This document shows positions 7,846 to 16,967 of a stretch of DNA of 35,062 bases, in pieces. The DNA is from an uncultured Marinoscillum sp. (GTDB lineage: Bacteria > Bacteroidota > Bacteroidia > Cytophagales > MED-G16): assembly GCA_902633975.1 (NCBI GenBank), contig CACPHX010000004.1, forward strand, positions 48,001 to 83,062, written 5' to 3'. The position numbers and the translations under genes are program-made. The notes under the pieces were generated by a model that saw only the letters and a list, made by a program, of their open reading frames with translations, was not told the origin of the DNA and did no database searches. Each line of letters starts with the position of its first letter. Positions within the stretch are counted from its first letter, which is position 1.

Positions 7846-9228
7846 CTACTTTTTAATGTTCAAATATTCTAAATGACTCTCATCAGCATCTGTTCGAATA
7901 ACTATTGAATGTGGTAAATCACCCATGCTAGAATATTTTTTTTTCATTTTTTCTATTAGAATTAAAGCTTGTTCTTTATTTAATTCAAATATATTATTTT
8001 TTTCACCAGGATCAATGCTTAAATCAAAGAGAAGAGTATCATGAGGATCTAAAGGGCTTTTGTACCAGGTGCCTGGCCAACCTGCATATGGTAATTTCAC
8101 TTTAAAATTACCTAATCTGTATCCTTCAAGCTTATCGTAATCAAAAAATAAAAAATCTCTTTCATTATTATTACTTTCACCTTTTAACAAATCAGAAATA
8201 TCTTCACCATCTAAAATAATCTTATCAGAAAATTCTGAATCTGTTATACTAGCAAATGTTGGGAACCAATCAAGTTGAGATATAATTTGATTTGTTTCCG
8301 TGCCTGCTGGTATATAACCTTCATACATTGCTAAGGTTGGAACCCTCATTCCACCTTCAAAAGTATACATTTTACCATTTCTTAATTTACCTGAGGAGCC
8401 ACCAAATTCACCCATCGTAAGCCATGGACCATTATCACTACTAAAAATAACCAGAGTATTATTTAAAAGGTTATATTCCTTTAACTTATTAATAATTCTT
8501 CCTACGCTCCAATCAATCTCTTGAATAACATCACCATATAATCCCCTTTCCGATGAACCAATAAATTTCTCTGATGCATAAATTGGCACATGAGGCATAG
8601 GATGAGCTAGATATAGAAAGAATTTATTATTCTTATTTTTTTCAATAAAATCAATTGCCTCTTTTGTGAATTTATTTGTCATTAGTGATTGATTTGGAAA
8701 ATGATCTACAACATCATTTCCTCTTATGTAAACAGTACTTGCCATGTCGTTACTGTAAGGAATTCCAAAAAAACTATCAAAACCCTGCTGTAAGGGCAAA
8801 TATTCATATTTATGTCCCAAGTGCCACTTACCGATAATTCCTGTTATATATCCATTATCATTTAGCAATTCTGCAATAGTATATTCAGAGGAAGGCATAC
8901 CTGTATGACTATCAGGAAAAAGAACACCATTTAGACCAAACCTCTGAGGCATTCTTCCTGTAAGTAAGCCAGCTCTCGATGGTGTACAAACGGATGAAAC
9001 AGAATAAAAATCAGTAAATTTTATACCATTTTTACCAATAAAGTCAATGTTAGGTGTCTTTATATCCTTTGCACCAAAAATACCTAAGTCGCCATATCCT
9101 AAATCATCTGCGAAAATAAAAATTATATTTGGCGAAATCTTGTCAATTTTTCTATTGTTAACACATCCATTGAAAATAATTATAAATAAAACTAGTATAG
9201 TGAAATACATCAAATGTGGTTTTTTCAT
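7846..9228 (-). CDS. S1-family sulfatase, lipoprotein (arylsulfatase A/GALNS type)
   Basis: 460 residues. The signal peptide ends in a lipobox (IFNGC, Cys22), so it is membrane-anchored. The alkaline-phosphatase-fold sulfatase domain starts with NIIFIFADDLGYGDLG (metal-binding Asp pair). The formylglycine motif is CTPSR with Cys81 the modified residue, followed by AGLLTGRMPQR; GKWHLGH is also intact. It hydrolyses a sulfate ester from a glycan; which position cannot be read from the sequence. PLQQGFDSFFGIPYSNDM is typical of the arylsulfatase A/GalNAc-6-sulfatase type. It is the first gene of a two-gene unit with the T9SS GH10 and is divergent from the sulfatase at 9316, with 87 AT-rich nt between the two starts. 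Confidence 0.95.
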   Translation of the reverse strand: MKKPHLMYFTILVLFIIIFNGCVNNRKIDKISPNIIFIFADDLGYGDLGIFGAKDIKTPNIDFIGKNGIKFTDFYSVSSVCTPSRAGLLTGRMPQRFGLNGVLFPDSHTGMPSSEYTIAELLNDNGYITGIIGKWHLGHKYEYLPLQQGFDSFFGIPYSNDMASTVYIRGNDVVDHFPNQSLMTNKFTKEAIDFIEKNKNNKFFLYLAHPMPHVPIYASEKFIGSSERGLYGDVIQEIDWSVGRIINKLKEYNLLNNTLVIFSSDNGPWLTMGEFGGSSGKLRNGKMYTFEGGMRVPTLAMYEGYIPAGTETNQIISQLDWFPTFASITDSEFSDKIILDGEDISDLLKGESNNNERDFLFFDYDKLEGYRLGNFKVKLPYAGWPGTWYKSPLDPHDTLLFDLSIDPGEKNNIFELNKEQALILIEKMKKKYSSMGDLPHSIVIRTDADESHLEYLNIKK

Positions 9229-9315
9229 TAAGGTAATTTATAAAATGGTATAAAAAAAAAATTAAAAAAAGGTTTAAAAAATTCTAAACAATTAGATTTA
9301 TAAATAAATAAAAAA

Positions 9316-10743
9316 ATGTTGAGAAAATTATTTATTATATCATTTATTCTTTTTACTCATTTGTTGGAGGGAAAATCAAAAAAACCAAATATACTTTTTT
9401 TTCTCGTTGACGATTTAGGATGGTATGATGTTGGATACCAAGGATCAAAATTATATGAAACTCCAAATATTGATATGCTTTCTGAGAGAGGAATGAAATT
9501 TAAAAATGCATATTCTGCTCACCCTAGATGTGTGCCTTCAAGGTTTGCAATAATGACAGGTAAATATCCTGCGAGAACAAAAAGTCCAGGTCCAGGATCA
9601 CAACTGAAACAAGAGGAGTACACTATCGCAGAAGCATTACAAGATGTTGGATATAAAACTTTAATTTCAGGAAAATGGCATCTTTCAAGAGGTGAAAGTG
9701 GCTCCTCACCTGAAAGTCAAGGTTTTCAAACTAACTACGGAGCAGGAGATTCTGGAGTTCCTAAATCATATTTTTATCCGTATAATATTCAAAAAAGAGG
9801 AAGAGGAAATGAAAATGCTCCAGATATCACAAAGTTACCAAAAGTTGAAAACGGATACCATTTAACAGATCAGCTAACCGACCTTACTGTAAGCTGGATT
9901 CATGAAAATTATAATAGTAAAAGAAAAAACAAGCAACCGTTTTTCATATATCTTTCTCATTACGAAGTCCATACACCATTTGAAGGGAAAGTGGAATTAG
10001 AAAAAAAATATGAAAAAAAAATCTCAAATATTTACAAAAATAAATTGGATAATCCATTTTCATTTGAAAAGACAACTGGAGAAACTAAATTAAGACAAGA
10101 CAATCCTATATATGCTGCAATGATTGAAAATTTAGATGATAATTTTGGGAGAATTATAAAAATATTGAAAGAATATAATTTATATAAAAATACTATAATC
10201 GTCTTTACATCTGATCATGGAGGCTTATCAAATAGAGGTAATCAAAGACCTCTTGCTACTTCTAATCTTCCTCTTAGAGCAGGAAAAGGTCACAACTATG
10301 AAGGTGGAATTAAAGTACCTCTTTTTTTAGTTTGGGAAGATAAAATAGTTAAGGGATGGTCAAATACTGTTGTTACTGGAACCGATCATTTCCCAACTCT
10401 ACTTGAGTTAATAAATGAGAACACGCATGACGATAAACATATTGACGGAGTAAGTTTTAAAAAATCATTAATTGGAGATAATCAAGATAACAGTCAAAGA
10501 CCTATTTTTTGGCATTCTCCAAGACCACGTCCAAAAAGTACCGGTGATCTTGCAAATACATCAATAAGATTAGGTGATTACAAGCTCATTGACTTCTACA
10601 GAGAAAATAGAGTTGAGTTATATAATATTGTTGAGGATATAGGCGAATCAAATAATCTATCGGACAAACTAACAGAAAAAAGAGATTATCTTTTAAGAAT
10701 GGTTAGAAATTGGAGAGAATCTGTGAATGCTATTGAACAATAA
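9316..10743 (+). CDS. S1-family sulfatase, secreted (S1_16-like)
   Basis: 475 residues with a short signal peptide (MLRKLFIISFILFTHLLEG) and no lipobox or sorting domain, so probably periplasmic. DDLGWYDVGYQGS and YETPNID are followed by the formylglycine site CVPSR with Cys72 (RCVPSRFAIMTGKYPAR); SGKWHLS and the metal-binding TSDHGG are intact. The long insertion with SPGPGSQL and the C-terminal WHSPRPRP segment are features of S1_16-type sulfatases, but that assignment is from memory of motifs and not certain. It is the only PUL gene on the plus strand, and its 3' end overlaps the sulfatase on the other strand by 14 nt. Confidence 0.93.
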   Translation: MLRKLFIISFILFTHLLEGKSKKPNILFFLVDDLGWYDVGYQGSKLYETPNIDMLSERGMKFKNAYSAHPRCVPSRFAIMTGKYPARTKSPGPGSQLKQEEYTIAEALQDVGYKTLISGKWHLSRGESGSSPESQGFQTNYGAGDSGVPKSYFYPYNIQKRGRGNENAPDITKLPKVENGYHLTDQLTDLTVSWIHENYNSKRKNKQPFFIYLSHYEVHTPFEGKVELEKKYEKKISNIYKNKLDNPFSFEKTTGETKLRQDNPIYAAMIENLDDNFGRIIKILKEYNLYKNTIIVFTSDHGGLSNRGNQRPLATSNLPLRAGKGHNYEGGIKVPLFLVWEDKIVKGWSNTVVTGTDHFPTLLELINENTHDDKHIDGVSFKKSLIGDNQDNSQRPIFWHSPRPRPKSTGDLANTSIRLGDYKLIDFYRENRVELYNIVEDIGESNNLSDKLTEKRDYLLRMVRNWRESVNAIEQ

Positions 10744-12895
10744 CAACAGTTGGTTTTGACTCTTTTTCATCCAAAATCACGTTAACTATAAATTTCCCAG
10801 AAAGCTTTGAGACATCAATCTCAAAAATAGATTTTTTATAAAAATTTTTCTCTAAAACAAGCTTGCCCATAACATCAACTAATTGGATATTTATGGAGTT
10901 GTAGTTATTATAGAGTTTGAAATTTAATATTTTGTTGACTGGGTTTGGAAATATTATATAATCTTTTAAATATTCAGATTCTAAATTTAGTATTTCATTA
11001 AAAGTAAATGATATACATTCGGAAGTTACCTCACCACAATTAGAGTGATTTATTTTAACATAATAATTCCCAGACTCTTCGGGCTTAAACGTTCGAGACA
11101 CTTGACCAAAAATAGGCTCATCATTCTCACAATTATACCACTGATATGTTGACTCTTGCTGCTCTGCAGACAAAACTCCTTCTGACTCATACACTACATT
11201 AGATAACTGATTATTAAATAGTAATTCAATAGTAAGTACACTATCTAATCCGTTATTTGCTTCAAGAATTGCAGAATATATCCCACTTTCATTATAGACT
11301 TTGTCATCAGGGGCTGTGTAAGATTCTGCACAGGTTGTAACGTATAAATAACTTGATGGTGAATTTTGAGCAATATTCCTTCTTTTAAATTCTAATTCAA
11401 ACTGACTCTTAATCTCATCGTAATTTGGATCGGAACATCTATTAATCGTTTCGTGCATATCAACCTCATAATCGTATAGTTCGCAAGCTTCAGTTTTACC
11501 ATATCGCTCTCCAGATCTATAGTCCATTTGTATCCATTTAGTGTATCTATACCTTTCATTCCTTAAAGTATATCCCATGTGTGGTCTTGAATTACTTGTT
11601 CTAACATATTGGGATAATGCAGCAAATCTAACTTTATGTTCAGGATTTTCCATAATAGGTGCAAGAGACTTTCCCTCTACATAACTAGGTATCTCTAATC
11701 CTGTAAGCTCACAAAGGGTTGGAAATATATCTAATAATTCAACTGGAGAATTACTAATATTATTTGGTTTATCAATATTTGGAGAATAAATGATTAGCGG
11801 CGATCTGACAGCCTGCTCAAAATTAGTATGTTTGATCCAAAGTGCATGATCTCCTAAGTGCCAACCATGGTCACCCCAAAGGACAATAATTGTATTATCA
11901 GAAAGTCCTAATTGATCAAGTTTTGAAAGTAATTTTCCGATCTGTGCATCAATATAGGAAACACAAGCCTTGTAACCATGGATAAGTTCTTTTTGCTTAT
12001 CAGATGAAAGATTAGAATCAAATGGGATATCAGAGTAACTATTAACTAACTCATGATTATTATGATAGGCTATGTTAGGAATACTACTATGCCTTCCTTG
12101 TTCAGGATGTATTTCTATATTTTCCCTATCATATAAATCCCAATATGATTTTGGCGCAACAAATGGCAAATGAGGTTTTGAATAACCAACTGCAAGAAAG
12201 AAAGGTTTCCCAGAATTTGCAGCTTCATCAATTTTAAGCATAGCGTACTCTGTTCTAGCTCCATCAACATATGCATTATCAGGTAAATCTTGGCTTCCCT
12301 CTGTCGCTGGTTTTGAAAGAGGAAAAAGCTTTCTGGCTTCTCTTTTTCCATCTACTGTTGTAATATTATTAGCGGAGATATATTGGTTGTATTGATTAAT
12401 AGCTGAATGTACTGCAGGATCTTGATAACCAGATCTACCCATATCATTATTATGATAATAATTACTTGACATTCCTTGTAAAAATTGCGTAGACCAAGAA
12501 ACACCATCATAGTTAGAATCAACCGATCTATTATCAAATATTTTACCGAGACCAACAGAATAATATCCATTATTTTTAAAATATTGAGGTAGAGTTATTA
12601 CATCAGGATTTTCATCTCTGATTAATGTGTTAAGATCCCATACCCTTGTTTGATCAGGGTAAAGACCTGTAAGCAAACTTGCACGAGAGGGAGCACAAAC
12701 AGACTGTTGATTTGATGCATTTTTAAATATTGTTCCTTTTGAAGCAATATTATCAATGTTTGGAGTGATCATATCATCATAACCATATGAATTGATCATT
12801 GGCTTTAAATCGTCAACTGCAATGAAAAGAATGTTTTTTTGAGCATTTGATTCATATAGTAAAAAGGAAAAAAGAAAAATGTATCTATACCCCAT
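10730..12895 (-). CDS. S1_7-type sulfatase with Ig-like domain and T9SS sorting domain
   Basis: 721 residues: signal peptide (1-18, ending ESNAQ), sulfatase domain (about 20-510), a small Ig/PKD-like region (about 515-640, with STYQWYNCENDEP) and a T9SS type A domain (about 642-721, YIIFPNPVNKI). The formylglycine motif is CAPSR with Cys67; LWGDHGWHLGDHALW carries metal ligands. The three sulfatases here that read VDDLKP...(A/S)NID...WDL-T are iduronate-2-sulfatase-like S1_7 paralogues. The sorting domain predicts that it works at the cell surface, unlike its paralogues. It is the last gene of the SusC-led operon, 3 nt after the preceding gene, and converges with the sulfatase at 9316. Confidence 0.95.
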   Translation of the reverse strand: MGYRYIFLFSFLLYESNAQKNILFIAVDDLKPMINSYGYDDMITPNIDNIASKGTIFKNASNQQSVCAPSRASLLTGLYPDQTRVWDLNTLIRDENPDVITLPQYFKNNGYYSVGLGKIFDNRSVDSNYDGVSWSTQFLQGMSSNYYHNNDMGRSGYQDPAVHSAINQYNQYISANNITTVDGKREARKLFPLSKPATEGSQDLPDNAYVDGARTEYAMLKIDEAANSGKPFFLAVGYSKPHLPFVAPKSYWDLYDRENIEIHPEQGRHSSIPNIAYHNNHELVNSYSDIPFDSNLSSDKQKELIHGYKACVSYIDAQIGKLLSKLDQLGLSDNTIIVLWGDHGWHLGDHALWIKHTNFEQAVRSPLIIYSPNIDKPNNISNSPVELLDIFPTLCELTGLEIPSYVEGKSLAPIMENPEHKVRFAALSQYVRTSNSRPHMGYTLRNERYRYTKWIQMDYRSGERYGKTEACELYDYEVDMHETINRCSDPNYDEIKSQFELEFKRRNIAQNSPSSYLYVTTCAESYTAPDDKVYNESGIYSAILEANNGLDSVLTIELLFNNQLSNVVYESEGVLSAEQQESTYQWYNCENDEPIFGQVSRTFKPEESGNYYVKINHSNCGEVTSECISFTFNEILNLESEYLKDYIIFPNPVNKILNFKLYNNYNSINIQLVDVMGKLVLEKNFYKKSIFEIDVSKLSGKFIVNVILDEKESKPTVVIVQ

Positions 12896-12898
12896 AAT

Positions 12899-14551
12899 TT
12901 ATAATTCAATTTTTATTATTTCACTGTCCTGGTAACCTAATCTAGTTGATTTTATGTAAAGATAACCTTTATTAATTTTAAATGGTTCGTGATATAGCAT
13001 CCATCCATCATCTAAATTTGGTACAAAATTTTTATCAGAAAAAATATATGCATTAGATGCTCCTTTAGTTTTTGACTTAATAATCACCAATTGATCCCTT
13101 ATAGTAATATGAGGCTTTTTAGTTATAGGCTGTATTCCCTTTGGCCACATACTTTCTAAATGATCTTTCTCAGATAAATGTCCAATATCATTGATTTTAT
13201 TTTGCCAATTTCTTAATGCCTTTCTGTGTTTATTTATTTGTGATTTATAACTCAAATCATTTATTACATTATTTAAGCTGTGAGGATCAGTAGATCTAAT
13301 ATAAAATTCTTCTTTTGTTTTAGACTGCCTATACCAATATAATTGATCATCATTTAATTTACCCTCCTTATATAGACGTAACATTTCATTAGTCATATCA
13401 ATATTTTTTCGGTAAAGGACATCTTTGTAAGCTGGTCGGTCTATGTGATAATTCTTTACATATATGTAGTCTTTAGAAATAACAGTTCTTACCCTGTCGT
13501 ATGTTTCATCAAATCTATCTCCTGATCCAAAAATAAAACTCCTAGGTTTATCTTTTTTTTCTCCAAGGAATGAATTCCCTTGAAAATGGTTTGGTATTTC
13601 AACGTCAAGCAATGATAATATAGTTGGAGCAATATCAACAAAAGATACTGGATCATGAACATAAGTCTGTAACTTCTCAAAAGGATTTCTTATAATCATT
13701 GGAACCCTTAAACCTGACTCATAGTGAGACCTTTTCCCTCTTGGCAGTGGACCCCCATGATCGCTGAAGAAGAAAATATACGTACTATCATATAGCCCAT
13801 CTGATTTTAATTCGTCTAGTAAATTACCAATCAATATATCTAACAATTCAATATTAGAATAATTTCTAGCTACATCATTTCTTACTGTATATGTATCTGG
13901 AAAGTATGGAGGTAAAGGAACTTTTTTTGGATCTACGGTAAGAGGTTTGTCTCTATGAAGCCACATTTTTGACTCATGAGTAACGTCAAAATTAAAAACA
14001 GAAAAAAATGGTTGGTTTTTCTCTCTGTTTTTCCAGTGAGCTTCATTTCCGTTTTGATCCCAAGCAGTCACTGGTGCGGCAAATTGATAATCTGTCTTTG
14101 AATTATTTGTACAATAGTATCCAGCAGCTCTCAAGTACTCGGTAAAGCATTTCACTTCTGATGGTGTTACTACAGAATATAATGGAATAGGATTTCCGTT
14201 TACATCGATTGCATTCGATTCACCATCATAATTTCTTGAACCCCATCCAAATACATCTTTTCCAGTTCGCATTTGATGCGTACCAATTGAAACTGGATAC
14301 ATACCTGTTATTAAAGAAGACCTTGAAGGGCTACAAACACCTACAGTTGTATAAGATTCAGTATAGATTAAACTTTCAGATGCAAGTTCATCTAAATTTG
14401 GTGTTTTAGATGTTGAATCACCATACATTGAAAGGGTTGGACTTATATCTTCAACAGTTATCCATAATATATTTGGTTTTTGAGCGAAAATAATATTTGA
14501 GATAAAAATTAAAATAATAAGAGCAAAGTGTTTTTTTTGATTTTTCATCAT
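12899..14551 (-). CDS. S1-family sulfatase, secreted (S1_8-like)
   Basis: 550 residues with a signal peptide ending near NIIFAQ (residue 24). ILWITVEDISPTLSMYG contains the metal-binding Glu-Asp variant seen in this group rather than Asp-Asp. The formylglycine motif is CSPSR with Cys73, inside VGVCSPSRSSLITGMYP followed by SIGTHQMRT, a pattern characteristic of S1_8-type sulfatases (assigned from motif memory). FFSDHGGPLPRGKRSHYESGLR is intact. It carries a C-terminal extension of about 80 residues after the sulfatase fold (HITIRDQLVIIKSKTKG...), which looks like a beta-rich chitobiase-type end domain. Its ATG overlaps the TGA of the esterase gene (ATGA), so translation is coupled. Confidence 0.93.
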   Translation of the reverse strand: MMKNQKKHFALIILIFISNIIFAQKPNILWITVEDISPTLSMYGDSTSKTPNLDELASESLIYTESYTTVGVCSPSRSSLITGMYPVSIGTHQMRTGKDVFGWGSRNYDGESNAIDVNGNPIPLYSVVTPSEVKCFTEYLRAAGYYCTNNSKTDYQFAAPVTAWDQNGNEAHWKNREKNQPFFSVFNFDVTHESKMWLHRDKPLTVDPKKVPLPPYFPDTYTVRNDVARNYSNIELLDILIGNLLDELKSDGLYDSTYIFFFSDHGGPLPRGKRSHYESGLRVPMIIRNPFEKLQTYVHDPVSFVDIAPTILSLLDVEIPNHFQGNSFLGEKKDKPRSFIFGSGDRFDETYDRVRTVISKDYIYVKNYHIDRPAYKDVLYRKNIDMTNEMLRLYKEGKLNDDQLYWYRQSKTKEEFYIRSTDPHSLNNVINDLSYKSQINKHRKALRNWQNKINDIGHLSEKDHLESMWPKGIQPITKKPHITIRDQLVIIKSKTKGASNAYIFSDKNFVPNLDDGWMLYHEPFKINKGYLYIKSTRLGYQDSEIIKIEL

Positions 14552-15384
14552 TGATATTGAGAATAAATTGATGGCTCACCATTTAAAAAGCGTAAAGTGG
14601 ATAGAAAATTATCTACATCATAAATAGTTTTTTTAAAATATTTTTGATTATTAAAAAATCCATGCTTTTGCCCATCATAAAAAATAACATCGCATCTACC
14701 ACCTTTTTTTTCCATAGCCCTTTGAAATTCATTAATATTTTCTAAAGGCGTAACTTTATCATCAGTTCCAATAAGTATAATTGCAGGCGGATAATTTTTT
14801 CCTATATTATGTATCGGTGATATTTTAAATGCATCATCTAATATCCTATTATATCCAAAGCCCTTTGGACTTGTATCTGTAACTGGATTGAATAATATTA
14901 AAGCTTTAGGTATAACCGATGAGACATTCCAAAATGCAGTAGTCAATGCCAAATGACCTCCAGCAGAACCTCCACCAACAGCAATCCATTTAGAATTTAT
15001 TCCTAAATTATTTGCATTTTTTTTAATAAAATTCATTACGGAGTTAGCATCTTCAACACAATTCAAGGGGTTTGTACCATGTGTATTAAATAACCTATAC
15101 TCTGGCGTTATTGCAATCATACCTCTGCTAGCAAAATACATTGCTTGTCTTCTAAATTGTCTTGGATTTCCATTCCTCCAACCACCTCCATGAAAAAAAA
15201 TTATAGTTTTATATTTTTTTGAATTATTAAAATCTAATGGCCTGTAAATATGTAAGTTAAGACTTATTGTATCTACTTTTTTATATTCAATTATCTCAGG
15301 AACAATCCTGATAATCTTTTGAGAATATGATTTAAATGAAAAAAAAATAGTACTGGTGATGAAAAGAATTTTTATTTTGACCAT
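14548..15384 (-). CDS. Alpha/beta-hydrolase carbohydrate esterase (acetyl-xylan or feruloyl esterase-like)
   Basis: 278 residues with a signal peptide (MVKIKILFITSTIFFSFKSYSQ). HGGGW at 65-69 forms the oxyanion hole; the nucleophile is Ser140 in GGGSAGGH; GTDDKVTP supplies the acid (Asp208 or 209) and His241 (QKHGFF) completes the triad. Family relatives (BD-FAE/esterase-lipase type) remove acetyl or feruloyl groups from xylan; in a PUL with three GH10 domains that is the most reasonable role, but the acyl group is not shown by the sequence. The start overlaps the preceding sulfatase stop by 13 nt, and the end overlaps the next sulfatase start by 4 nt. Confidence 0.9.
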   Translation of the reverse strand: MVKIKILFITSTIFFSFKSYSQKIIRIVPEIIEYKKVDTISLNLHIYRPLDFNNSKKYKTIIFFHGGGWRNGNPRQFRRQAMYFASRGMIAITPEYRLFNTHGTNPLNCVEDANSVMNFIKKNANNLGINSKWIAVGGGSAGGHLALTTAFWNVSSVIPKALILFNPVTDTSPKGFGYNRILDDAFKISPIHNIGKNYPPAIILIGTDDKVTPLENINEFQRAMEKKGGRCDVIFYDGQKHGFFNNQKYFKKTIYDVDNFLSTLRFLNGEPSIYSQYQ

Positions 15385-16964
15385 ACTATACTTCTTAGAT
15401 CTCTAATCATGTCATCTTTGATTTCATTATAACTTGAATCAGAAGCAAAACTAAAGGTCTCAAGAGGATCTATTTCATAATCGTAAAGTTCCTCCATTAA
15501 TATTTCATTATCTTGAAAGCTAACTCTTTCTTCAAAGTTTCCCGATACCCAAGCTATGTACCTATATCTATCATTTCTAACAGCATAACCCATAAGCGTA
15601 CAATCATCAGGATAACTTCCAATTATACTTCTCATCACATTACATCTCCTTGGATATTGACTAATAGCAAATTTCTTTAAATTTTGCGAGTCCCTATTTA
15701 AAATAGGAAATAACGAAATTCCATCTAAATAATCAGGAGCTGGTATGCCAGCTAATTTACATATTGTAGGAAAGATATCAATTAATTCGACAGGACTATT
15801 ATTTTTAAATCCTCCCTTAATATCTGGTGACTTAAAAATAAGAGGTGTTCTTGTAGCTTCTTCAAAATTTGAATGCTTATTCCATAAACCGTGGTCACCA
15901 AGATGCCATCCGTGATCTCCAAAAAATACTATAACTGTATTTTCACTCATACCTGAACTATCAAGATAATCTAAGATTTTACCAACCTGAGCATCAATGT
16001 AGGATACGGATGCCATATATCCGTGAATGACTTCTTTCTGCTTTTTATCATTCAAAATACCATTTTTATCCATGTTTGGTTCAGTGTCATGATAATTTCT
16101 AAGTTCACCAGAAAAATGATAGGCTTCATTAGGTGAGCCTTCAGACTTTTTTTGAAACTTTGCTAAATTAATTTTTTCTCTATCATACATATCCCAATAC
16201 CTTTTAGGAGGGGTAAATGGAAGATGAGGTTTTTGAAAACCAACAGTAAGAAAAAAATTATCTTTTTTATCATTAAAATCCTTTAAAAGTTCAATGGTCT
16301 TTAGTGCTGATGCCCCATCAGCGTATGCATCATCTGGTACATCCAAACTCTCAGTTAAAGGTCTTAGATTTGAGGATTTCATAACACTGTTAACAGCAAA
16401 CCAGCCTCGATCAGCACTAGGGTTTTCATCTAAAGCTCTCTGCAAAGAATCCCACTTTTTATGGATTTCAGGTGATTGATATAAATTTGCGGGCATTTTA
16501 TATCCATCGGCATATTTAAAATTTTCATTTGTTATAAATGGCATAGTCCATGAAATAGGATCATTATCTTTTGCACCGTGCATAACCTTACCCATCCCAA
16601 CACTTTGGTAACCATTCTCTTTAAAGTATTGAGGGATAGTCTTTATTTCTGGCCTTACATCACGTAATTTTGTTTGAAGATCCCAAATTTTTGTGTAATC
16701 AGGTCTTTTACCAGTTAAAAAACTCATTCTAGATGCAGTGCATATAGCTTGCTGGGCATAAGCTTTAGAAAATAATACACCATCACTCGCCAGTCTATCA
16801 ATATTTGGGGATATAATTTCAGGATAACCATAGCTTCCAAGTAGAGGCTTTAAATCATCAACAATTATGAATAATACATTCCTTTTATCTTTTTCAATAC
16901 TTTTTTGACATCCACATAGTATCAAAAATAAAAATGATTTAAGAAAAAATTTCATATTTCCCAT
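15372..16964 (-). CDS. S1_7-type sulfatase, lipoprotein, with CTASR active-site motif
   Basis: 530 residues. The lipobox LCGC puts the lipidated cysteine at Cys19. The sulfatase fold is intact: VDDLKPLLGSYG, GDHGWHLGDHGLWNKHSNFE and WDMYDRE. The formylglycine motif reads ICTASRMSFLTG with Cys75: alanine where the classic C-x-P-x-R has proline. Ala is accepted in the S/C-x-(P/A)-x-R form of the motif, so it is likely still matured. It is a paralogue of the sulfatase part of the fusion gene at 16968 and of the sulfatase at 10730 (same VDDLKP start, WDLQT, GDHGWHLGDH segments). It lies 3 nt downstream of the fusion gene. Confidence 0.95.
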   Translation of the reverse strand: MGNMKFFLKSFLFLILCGCQKSIEKDKRNVLFIIVDDLKPLLGSYGYPEIISPNIDRLASDGVLFSKAYAQQAICTASRMSFLTGKRPDYTKIWDLQTKLRDVRPEIKTIPQYFKENGYQSVGMGKVMHGAKDNDPISWTMPFITNENFKYADGYKMPANLYQSPEIHKKWDSLQRALDENPSADRGWFAVNSVMKSSNLRPLTESLDVPDDAYADGASALKTIELLKDFNDKKDNFFLTVGFQKPHLPFTPPKRYWDMYDREKINLAKFQKKSEGSPNEAYHFSGELRNYHDTEPNMDKNGILNDKKQKEVIHGYMASVSYIDAQVGKILDYLDSSGMSENTVIVFFGDHGWHLGDHGLWNKHSNFEEATRTPLIFKSPDIKGGFKNNSPVELIDIFPTICKLAGIPAPDYLDGISLFPILNRDSQNLKKFAISQYPRRCNVMRSIIGSYPDDCTLMGYAVRNDRYRYIAWVSGNFEERVSFQDNEILMEELYDYEIDPLETFSFASDSSYNEIKDDMIRDLRSIVWSK

Positions 16965-16967
16965 TCC

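Noticed and set aside
9229-9315. Divergent promoters between the two sulfatases
   Set aside because: A TAGATTTA near-match to the -7 box is present but with no matching -33 in AT-rich sequence; not convincing enough to list.
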